Source: Planococcus maritimus (GTDB lineage Bacteria; Bacillota; Bacilli; Bacillales_A; Planococcaceae). From it: a stretch of 64,000 bases of DNA. Positions 58,504 to 64,000 of this stretch are shown piece after piece (the first letter of the stretch is position 1; the number at the start of each line of letters is the position of its first letter). The notes beneath the pieces are model-generated. The model made no database searches, was not told the DNA's origin, and saw only the letters and a list, made by a program, of their open reading frames with translations. The stretch covers positions 1,084,501-1,148,500 of the forward strand of contig NZ_CP016538.2 in NCBI RefSeq assembly GCF_001687625.2, in the 5' to 3' direction. The translations under genes and the position numbers were made by a program.

Positions 58504-60285
58504 ATGGAACAACAAAAAACATTGATCAAAGGCGGAAGCTTCTTGATCGAAGATGCAGACTTATCGCGTGTGTTCACGCCGGAAGATTTCACAGAAGAGC
58601 ATAAAATGATCGCTAAGACGACAGAGGATTACGTTAACACAGAAGTTATGCCTTTAGTTGAAAAGTTGGAGAACCATGAATTCGAGCATTCCGTAAACCT
58701 CTTGAAAAAAGCCGGGGAACTCGGGTTGCTTGGCGCAGACGTTCCGGAGCAATACGATGGTCTCGGGCTCGACAAAATCGCTTCAGCCTTGATCGCGGAG
58801 AAAATGTCTAAAGCAGGCGGCTTTTCTATCACGCACGGCGCTCACGTCGGCATCGGCTCGCTTCCAATTGTCTTGTTCGGTAATGACGAGCAGAAAAAGA
58901 AATACTTGCCAGTACTGGCCACAGGTGAGAAAATCGCAGCATATGCTTTGACTGAGCCAAGCTCCGGTTCGGATGCTTTGGGCGCGAAAACAGTCGCGAA
59001 ACTAAACGAAGCAGGCACGCATTACGTTTTGAATGGTGAAAAGCAATGGATCACAAACGCAGGATTTGCGGATGTCTTCGTCGTTTATGCAAAAATCGAT
59101 GGCGAACAGTTCTCGGCCTTTATCGTCGAGCGCGATTTCGGCGGCGTATCGGTCGGCCCGGAAGAAAAGAAAATGGGCATCAAATCATCTTCTACGCGTA
59201 CATTGATTTTGGAAGACGCAGAAGTGCCGGTGGAAAACCTTCTCGGCGAAGCAGGGCGTGGGCATATCATTGCCTTTAACATTTTGAACATCGGGCGCTA
59301 CAAACTGGGCGTCGGCACAATCGGCGCATCCAAGCGAGCAATGGAATTGACGATTCCTTATACAAACCAGCGCCAGCAATTCAAGACGCCAATTTCTTCT
59401 TTTAACCTGACAAAAGAGAAACTAGCGACAATGGCATCCAAATTGTATGCAGTTGAAAGTTCGGTTTACCGCACAGTCGGCTTGTTCGAGGACCGCATGA
59501 GCGGCTTTACGGACGAGCAGCAGGCAGATGGCAAACTGGTTGCGGATTCCATTGCGGAATTTGCCATCGAATGTTCGTTGAATAAATTCTTCGGGACAGA
59601 AACTTTGGATTATATTGTGGACGAAGGCGTTCAGCTGCACGGCGGTTACGGCTTTATGCAGGAATATGAAATTGAGCGCATCTACCGCGATTCCCGCATC
59701 AACCGGATCTTTGAAGGGACAAATGAAATCAATCGCTTGCTCGTGCCTGGTACGCTGCTCCGTAAAGCGATGAAAGGCGAATTGCCTCTTTTAGAGCATG
59801 CACAAGCTTTGCAAGAAGAATTGTTGATGATGATGCCGGAAGAAGTCGGTACAGAAGCTTTGGCGCAGGAAAAAGTATTGGTGAAAAACGCTAAGAAAAT
59901 TGCCATTCTTGCAGCCGGGCTTGCCGCGCAAACTTACGGCAAGAAATTAGAAGCTGAGCAAGAAGTATTGGTTAACATCGCCGATATCGTCAGCAATGTA
60001 TTCGCAATGGAATCCGTTGTTCTTCGTACAGAAAAAGCGATTGCAGCAAGCGGAGAAGAAAAAGCGAAGCAGAAACTTCTCTACACGCAAATTTTCTGCC
60101 AGGAAGCGTTAGAAGCTATCGAAAAAGATGCGAAAGAAACGCTCATCGCAGCAATCGATGGCGACAACCAGCGCATGATGCTGTCCGCGCTCCGCAAGTT
60201 GACGCGCTCTACGCCGTACAACTTGATCGCGAAAAAACGCGAAGCATCCGAAAAATTGATCGATGTGGAAAAATACGTCGTGTAA
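58504..60285 (+). CDS. fadE: Acyl-CoA dehydrogenase FadE
   Basis: FadE is the FAD enzyme making trans-2-enoyl-CoA in the first oxidation step of beta-oxidation; electrons go to ETF. The 593-aa protein has [19 protein letters not shown] and [19 protein letters not shown] for FAD and substrate. [32 protein letters not shown] carries the active-site region. A C-terminal extension of about 180 residues is typical of long-chain dehydrogenases. ATG has TTGGGAGGAATGGAAA upstream. It is last in the operon and a terminator follows. Confidence 0.95.
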   Translation: MEQQKTLIKGGSFLIEDADLSRVFTPEDFTEEHKMIAKTTEDYVNTEVMPLVEKLENHEFEHSVNLLKKAGELGLLGADVPEQYDGLGLDKIASALIAEKMSKAGGFSITHGAHVGIGSLPIVLFGNDEQKKKYLPVLATGEKIAAYALTEPSSGSDALGAKTVAKLNEAGTHYVLNGEKQWITNAGFADVFVVYAKIDGEQFSAFIVERDFGGVSVGPEEKKMGIKSSSTRTLILEDAEVPVENLLGEAGRGHIIAFNILNIGRYKLGVGTIGASKRAMELTIPYTNQRQQFKTPISSFNLTKEKLATMASKLYAVESSVYRTVGLFEDRMSGFTDEQQADGKLVADSIAEFAIECSLNKFFGTETLDYIVDEGVQLHGGYGFMQEYEIERIYRDSRINRIFEGTNEINRLLVPGTLLRKAMKGELPLLEHAQALQEELLMMMPEEVGTEALAQEKVLVKNAKKIAILAAGLAAQTYGKKLEAEQEVLVNIADIVSNVFAMESVVLRTEKAIAASGEEKAKQKLLYTQIFCQEALEAIEKDAKETLIAAIDGDNQRMMLSALRKLTRSTPYNLIAKKREASEKLIDVEKYVV

Positions 60286-60297
60286 TAGATTGGACAG

Positions 60298-60326
60298 AAC
60301 AGGAAGGGGAAGCCCTTCCTGTTTTC
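60298..60326 (+). terminator. Terminator of fadE
   Basis: AACAGGAAGGG / CCCTTCCTGTT 11-bp stem with a 4-nt loop and TTTT. Confidence 0.88.
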
Positions 60327-60353
60327 AGGCTGTCGAGAAAGGTAATAAATCGC

Positions 60354-60476
60354 ATTTTCCGAAGCTTATCGCACGACTCCGTGGGCTCGCGCCCAAGCCT
60401 CCTCGGTCGCTCTGCTCCTTGCGGGGTCTCGGTCGTCTCGCTGTTCCACTGGAGTCGAGCGAACGCTTCTCCAAAT
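60354..60476 (+). repeat. Dispersed palindromic element, copy D (short type, 123 bp)
   Basis: Left end ATTTTCCGAAGCTTATCGCA; the complement of the right end is ATTTGGAGAAGCGTTCGCTC. These are the same terminal repeats as copy C. Core blocks AAGCCTCCTCGG and TTGCGGGGTCTCGG run on the plus strand. It lies between the fadE terminator and a second terminator-like hairpin. Confidence 0.85.
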
Positions 60477-60564
60477 ACTTAAATAGGTCTTTGATTTTTA
60501 AATGTCGAAAAGATGGTCCGATTTTAATTCGTAACTGTTTATTAAACTTCTTCAACAGTCTGAG

Positions 60565-60593
60565 AAAGGGAAGGAAAAACCTTTCCTTTTTTG
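60565..60593 (+). terminator. Second terminator-like hairpin downstream of fadE
   Basis: AGGGAAGG / CCTTTCCT 8-bp stem, 5-nt A loop, followed by TTTTTT. No gene ends at it; it may back up the fadE terminator across copy D. Confidence 0.65.
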
Positions 60594-60711
60594 TTTAAGA
60601 CATGCAAGAAGAGGAAATTTTATAATTTTTGTATAAAGTACTTTTCTGAGCAATAGAAACGGTAAGGTTTCTTTAGTATTTAAGGTCTTTCCTTCGTTCA
60701 ATACACAATAA
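60594..60711. other. Intergenic stretch between second hairpin and element E
   Basis: About 120 bp AT-rich sequence within the 660-bp fadE-yusI gap. I see no gene, and no promoter I would defend. Confidence 0.5.
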
Positions 60712-60834
60712 CGGATGGGAATGGAGACGGCGACTCCTGCGGAAATAGCACGAGCTGAAGACCCTGGACTGAGCGCAGCGAAGGAAGCGAAGGAAGCCGT
60801 GTCCGCGGAAAGCGTCCGTCGAAATGGACATCCG
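60712..60834 (-). repeat. Dispersed palindromic element, copy E (short type, 123 bp, diverged)
   Basis: Left end CGGATGGGAATGGAGACGGC and the complement of the right end CGGATGTCCATTTCGACGGA form the terminal repeats. On the minus strand the blocks are ACGCTTTCCGCGGA, a changed CCTCC block (GGCTTCCTTCG), CAGGGTCTTC and TTTCCGCAGGAGTCGCC. The ends resemble copies A and B; the middle is diverged. Confidence 0.78.
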
Positions 60835-60945
60835 CTTTTTAATACAGGACAACCTTATTTTAAATTTAATTTGCATAAACTCCCTTCCAGTCGACTGCTC
60901 CGGGGCATTTTGATATGCTTGATTGACAAGACAGGAGGAGATTGA

Positions 60946-61299
60946 ATGATCCAGTATTATGCTTACCCGAAATGCTCGACCTGCCAAAAAGGCAAGAAAT
61001 GGCTCGAGGCGAATGGTGCGGAATTTGACTACATCGACATCGCACAAAATCCGCCTTCCGCAACACAACTAAAAGAAATCCAAGAGACAAGCGGCATCGA
61101 ACTGAAAAAGTTTTTCAATACGAGCGGCAAGAAATACCGCGAACTGGAATTGAAGGAAAAACTACCGGAGATGACTGCAGACGAACAATACGAATTGCTC
61201 GCCTCAGACGGCATGCTGATCAAACGCCCGCTTGCTTGGGACGGAACACAAGCGACACTCGGCTTCAAAGAAGAAACCTATACAAATACCTGGGGCTAA
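60946..61299 (+). CDS. ArsC/Spx-family protein, YusI-like
   Basis: A 117-aa thioredoxin-fold protein of the arsenate reductase/Spx family, with Cys10-Ser-Thr-Cys13 in PKCSTCQKGKKWL. GIELKKFFNTSGKKYREL and ML(I)KRPLAWDG are family features. The position before gcvH matches B. subtilis yusI. It lacks evident extra Spx regulatory features, so a reductase-like role is more likely than transcription control, but no substrate is known. The ATG has AGGAGGAG upstream. Confidence 0.85.
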   Translation: MIQYYAYPKCSTCQKGKKWLEANGAEFDYIDIAQNPPSATQLKEIQETSGIELKKFFNTSGKKYRELELKEKLPEMTADEQYELLASDGMLIKRPLAWDGTQATLGFKEETYTNTWG

Positions 61300-61376
61300 C
61301 AAGTCTGTCATCTTGTTTTTCATTCAGGGTTGTGGCAAACTAAAATTGAGTCAATTACATATTTGGAGGGGTTTGG

Positions 61377-61757
61377 ATGAGCACACCACAAGAGCTTCGT
61401 TATTCAAAAGAACACGAATGGGTCAAAGTTGAAGATGGCAAAGCCACGATCGGCATTACTCATTTCGCGCAAGATGAACTTGGAGACATCGTATTTGTCG
61501 AGCTTCCGCAAGTCGGCGACGAGCTGAAAAAAGACGAGCCGTTTGGCAGCGTCGAATCCGTTAAAACGGTATCGGAATTGTATGCGCCAATCAGCGGGAA
61601 AATCGTCGAAGTCAATTCTGAGCTTGAAGACAGCCCGGAATTCGTCAACGAATCCCCTTACGAACAAGCGTGGATGGTCGTTGTGGAAGCCCCTTCCGAA
61701 GATGAGGTCAATGCCTTGATGTCAGCTGACGAATACAAAGAAATGACTAACGAGTAA
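61377..61757 (+). CDS. gcvH: Glycine cleavage system H protein
   Basis: GcvH is the lipoyl shuttle protein of the glycine cleavage system and, in Bacillus, also the intermediate for lipoate transfer to other complexes. The 126-aa protein has its lipoyl Lys63 in [47 protein letters not shown] is the conserved N-terminal half. ATG 61377 has GGAGGGG upstream. The other gcv genes are not in the window. Confidence 0.96.
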   Translation: MSTPQELRYSKEHEWVKVEDGKATIGITHFAQDELGDIVFVELPQVGDELKKDEPFGSVESVKTVSELYAPISGKIVEVNSELEDSPEFVNESPYEQAWMVVVEAPSEDEVNALMSADEYKEMTNE

Positions 61758-61764
61758 GTTCCAG

Positions 61765-61790
61765 AAGCGCCTTTTTTTGGCGCTTTTTTT
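61765..61790 (+). terminator. Terminator of gcvH
   Basis: AAGCGCC / GGCGCTT stem with a T loop and long T tail. Confidence 0.85.
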
Positions 61791-61817
61791 CATCTATCGT
61801 TTTCTGGGGGGATACGT

Positions 61818-62159
61818 ATGGAGAAAGTAATAGTGGTTGAAGGGATTAGCGACAAAGCCCGCATCGCGCCATTGATTGCAGAACCCGTGACGATTCTTTG
61901 CACAAATGGTACAGTAAGTGCTACAAGACTCGAGGAGATGCTTTTGCCATTTGAAGGGCAGGATATCATCATCCTGGTCGATGCGGACGCTTCGGGCGAT
62001 AAGCTGCGCAAGCTCATCAAGCGCGAGTTTCCTGAAGCGCGCCATTTCCATATCGACCGAAGTTATAAAGAGGTGGCGACGACGCCGCTGCGCAAGCTGA
62101 TCGATGTGCTCATCGCAGCCGATGTACGGGTCTTAAATCCAGTAGCAGGGAATGACTAA
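61818..62159 (+). CDS. TOPRIM-domain protein, YusF-like
   Basis: A 113-aa small TOPRIM protein. The conserved Glu is in VVEGISDKARI and the metal-binding DxD region is IILVDADASGDKLR. This fold is found in primases, topoisomerases and RNase M5. RNase M5 is longer, so this protein is related but not the same. Position after gcvH matches B. subtilis yusF. It may act on nucleic acid, but no substrate is known. ATG follows TGGGGGGATACGT. Confidence 0.82.
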   Translation: MEKVIVVEGISDKARIAPLIAEPVTILCTNGTVSATRLEEMLLPFEGQDIIILVDADASGDKLRKLIKREFPEARHFHIDRSYKEVATTPLRKLIDVLIAADVRVLNPVAGND

Positions 62160-62160
62160 C

Positions 62161-62484
62161 ATGAACGAATGGACACATAAAGAATGGCTGAAGGAAAAAA
62201 ACACGCAGCCCGTTTCAGCATATTATTTGTATACGCCGATGTGCGGCACTTGCCAAGTGGCCAGTAAGATGCTCGGTGTGGTGGCGGAACTATTGCCGGA
62301 CCTTCCGATGGGCAAAGCCAATTTGAATTATGTACAGGAAGTAGCGGAACTCTACGAAGTGGAAAGCGTGCCGTGTCTGTTGATTTCACAAGATGGCCAA
62401 GTGACGGATAAGGTCTATGCGTTTCAGTCAGTGCCTTATTTATACGAAAAATTAAAAACGGTTGACGAATACAGCCAGCCATGA
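62161..62484 (+). CDS. Thioredoxin-like protein, YusE-like
   Basis: A 107-aa thioredoxin-fold protein with Cys-Gly-Thr-Cys in TPMCGTCQVASKML and a cis-Pro in ESVPCLLISQDGQ. An ATG at 62152 is in frame but lies only 1 nt after AGGG (62147-62150), so ATG 62161 is preferred. It immediately follows the YusF-like gene, as in B. subtilis. Redox partner unknown. The promoter of the met leader overlaps its 3' end. Confidence 0.82.
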   Translation: MNEWTHKEWLKEKNTQPVSAYYLYTPMCGTCQVASKMLGVVAELLPDLPMGKANLNYVQEVAELYEVESVPCLLISQDGQVTDKVYAFQSVPYLYEKLKTVDEYSQP

Positions 62485-62490
62485 TAGATT
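62462..62490 (+). promoter_or_regulatory. Promoter of the met leader RNA
   Basis: TTGACG (62462-62467), 17 nt, TAGATT (62485-62490), overlapping the end of the YusE-like gene. Confidence 0.55.
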
Positions 62491-62517
62491 TAATTTCTGA
62501 AATTAACTAAATAGCGT

Positions 62518-62626
62518 AGCTCTTATACAGAGAGGTGGAGGGAAGTGCCCGATGAAGCCCGGCAACCGTCATGAAAATGAAATGGTGCCAAGTCACTCAA
62601 AGTGAAAACTTTGAAAGATGAGAGAA
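62518..62626 (+). ncRNA. SAM-I (S-box) riboswitch
   Basis: Core features read in order: P1 strand CTCTTAT (62520-62526), then AGAGGTGGAGGGAAGTGCCC, GATGAAGCCCGGCAACC, GGTGCCAAGTC, and the closing AAAGATGAGAG whose ATGAGAG pairs with P1. S-adenosylmethionine binding stabilises P1 and allows the downstream terminator to form, shutting off metNP when SAM is plentiful. Confidence 0.95.
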
Positions 62627-62649
62627 CGGTTTATTGTGTTTACACATGT

Positions 62650-62683
62650 GCCTTTCTGCTTATCTGAGCAGAAAGGCTTTTTT
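62650..62683 (+). terminator. Riboswitch-controlled terminator
   Basis: GCCTTTCTGCT / AGCAGAAAGGC 11-bp stem, 6-nt loop, TTTTTTATT, between the S-box and metN. Confidence 0.93.
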
Positions 62684-62714
62684 ATTAGCAAAAGATTTAG
62701 GAGAGTGCCCAAAC

Positions 62715-63740
62715 ATGATTGAGTTAAAAGGATTAACAAAAGTGTTCGATACGGGAAAAGCGCGTTTAACGGCTGTCGACCATGTCGATTTAACGGTGCC
62801 ATCCGGTGAAATTTTTGGCATTATCGGCTATAGCGGAGCAGGGAAAAGTACCTTGATCCGCCTGCTAAATGGCCTAGAACAGCCGAGCGAAGGATCCGTA
62901 GAAATCAATGGCCAAAACATCACGGCGATTTCAGGCCCGAAGCTCAGAAAAGCCCGTCAAAAGGTCAGCATGATCTTCCAGCATTTCAACTTGCTATGGT
63001 CACGCACCGTTCGTGAAAATATCGAATTCCCGCTGGAAATTGCCGGTGTAGGGAAGGAAGAGCGGCGCAAACGTTCTGCAGAGTTGATCGAATTGGTCGG
63101 CTTAGAAGGACGCGATAATGCATATCCGTCACAACTTTCCGGTGGGCAAAAGCAGCGCGTCGGCATCGCACGCGCACTGGCCAACGATCCAGAAGTTTTG
63201 CTTTGCGATGAAGCGACTTCAGCACTGGACCCACAAACGACCGATGCCATTTTGGATTTATTGGTCGACATTAACAAACGATTGGGCTTGACGATTGTGT
63301 TGATCACTCACGAAATGCACGTCATCCGGAAGATCTGCCACCGGGTGGCGGTCATGGAAGGCGGGCGCGTCGTCGAATTGGGCGAAGTGCTGCATGTCTT
63401 CCAGCATCCGAAAGAGAACATCACCAAAACTTTCGTCGCTCAGGTGACCGAGACGGAGGACTCAGCAGAAACCGTCCGCCATTTGCGCGAGCAATATCCG
63501 GAAGGCCAATTGGTCAAACTGATTTTCGTCGGAGACCAAGCAGAACAGCCAATCTTGACGCAGCTCATCCGGGAATATGCAGTGGAGGTCAATATCGTCC
63601 ACGGCAATATCTCTCACACCCAGCGCGGGGCGTATGGTACGCTGATTCTTCAATTGAAAGGCTCTGCAGACGAAATAAGCAAAGCGATCGCTTTCCTCGG
63701 TGCACATGATGTACAGACGGAGGTGATGGGCAATGCTTGA
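62715..63740 (+). CDS. metN: Methionine ABC transporter ATP-binding protein
   Basis: MetN is the ATPase of the methionine importer MetNPQ. The 341-aa protein has Walker A GYSGAGKS (38-45), signature LSGGQKQRVG, Walker B VLLCDEATSALDP and H-loop LITHEMHVI. A C-terminal NIL domain (about 265-341) senses cytoplasmic methionine and limits transport. The frame is open through the terminator from 62634, but ATG 62715 has AGGAGAG upstream and a canonical N-terminus (MIELKGLTKVF). The S-box upstream controls it. Confidence 0.95.
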   Translation: MIELKGLTKVFDTGKARLTAVDHVDLTVPSGEIFGIIGYSGAGKSTLIRLLNGLEQPSEGSVEINGQNITAISGPKLRKARQKVSMIFQHFNLLWSRTVRENIEFPLEIAGVGKEERRKRSAELIELVGLEGRDNAYPSQLSGGQKQRVGIARALANDPEVLLCDEATSALDPQTTDAILDLLVDINKRLGLTIVLITHEMHVIRKICHRVAVMEGGRVVELGEVLHVFQHPKENITKTFVAQVTETEDSAETVRHLREQYPEGQLVKLIFVGDQAEQPILTQLIREYAVEVNIVHGNISHTQRGAYGTLILQLKGSADEISKAIAFLGAHDVQTEVMGNA

Positions 63741-64000
63741 GACTTTATTCCCGAACGTGGATTGGGCAGATATGTGGGAAGCGACACTTGAAACCATCTA
63801 CATGACAGCGATGTCCACATTCTTCACTTTCGTCATAGGCTTGGTTCTAGGAATCGTTTTATTCCTGACCGCACCTAATCAATTATGGGCCAATAAAATC
63901 GTCAACTGGCTGACCGGCGCATTCGTCAATATCTTCCGGTCGATCCCTTTTATCATTTTGATCATCTTATTGATCCCGTTCACGAAATTCTTGATCGGCA
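63733..64000 (+). CDS. metP: Methionine ABC transporter permease (3' truncated by the window)
   Basis: ATG 63733 overlaps metN by 8 bp. The 89 visible codons begin MLETLFPNVDWADMWEATLE and continue into YMTAMSTFFTFVIGLVLG and VNIFRSIPFIILIILLIPF, the N-terminal part of MetI/MetP-type permeases. No stop is reached before base 64000, so the gene continues outside the window. The substrate-binding lipoprotein metQ would be expected next. Confidence 0.9.
   Translation, partial: MLETLFPNVDWADMWEATLETIYMTAMSTFFTFVIGLVLGIVLFLTAPNQLWANKIVNWLTGAFVNIFRSIPFIILIILLIPFTKFLIG

Noticed and set aside
42746-60834. The five repeats as a CRISPR array or as insertion sequences with a transposase.
   Set aside because: They are dispersed, not regularly spaced, and contain no transposase frame.

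Overview
The window looks like a low-to-mid GC Firmicute of the Planococcaceae (Planococcus/Planomicrobium type). This is inferred from Bacillus-style ribosome binding sites, frequent TTG and GTG starts, TTGACA/TATAAT promoters, proteins close to Bacillus subtilis families, and gene neighbourhoods that match known B. subtilis neighbourhoods. No phage, transposase, CRISPR array, rRNA or replication origin was seen. Almost all of the window is core chromosome, so the main unexplained structure lies between genes.

Layout. 1-7.4 kb: the end of a BceB-type ABC permease, an acyl-CoA ligase behind a FadR-type operator, an S9 peptidase, an enoyl-CoA hydratase and an AarF-type kinase. 7.6-8.9 kb: a competence cluster (YhjD-like, comK, IDEAL-domain YhzC-like). 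9.1-15.3 kb: uvrB-uvrA behind a LexA-like box, then a YvlB-like protein with a near-perfect sigma-W-type promoter that uses the uvrA stop codon. 15.3-19.9 kb: an amidase, then hprK-lgt-yvoD-ppaX-yvoF. 20.0-26.4 kb: a complete, tightly overlapping histidine operon, hisZGDBHAFIE. 26.5-32.9 kb: a TPR protein, trxB, a Nudix hydrolase, rapZ, glmR, whiA and crh. 32.9-33.8 kb: clpP with a CtsR box, and tRNA-Arg(CCG). 33.9-35.5 kb: lemA, a TPM-domain protein and a glutaredoxin. 35.6-42.7 kb: cggR-gapA-pgk-tpiA-gpmI-eno with a CggR-type operator. 43.2-47.6 kb: secG-est-rnr-smpB-ssrA. 47.9-54.4 kb: aldehyde dehydrogenase and SDR genes, a BCCT transporter, a 5'-3' exonuclease, and C39-like, STAS and thioredoxin proteins. 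54.6-60.3 kb: fadN-fadA-fadE behind a second FadR-type operator. 60.9-64 kb: yusI-gcvH-yusF-yusE, then a SAM-I riboswitch controlling metN-metP, with metP cut by the window end.

How the parts fit. HprK and Crh (carbon catabolite control), CggR and the triose-phosphate pathway form a carbon-regulation core. Two FadR-like palindromes predict co-regulation of fatty-acid activation and beta-oxidation. Stress circuits are readable as LexA (uvrBA), CtsR (clpP) and a sigma-W-type promoter (yvlB). Ribosome rescue (smpB, ssrA) sits with RNase R.

The most novel-looking structure is a family of five dispersed intergenic palindromic elements (about 120-195 bp). They share core blocks and imperfect terminal inverted repeats, and the internal hairpin of the two long copies shows compensatory base changes. 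One copy lies inside the fadA-fadE interval. I recognise no described function for them from the sequence alone.
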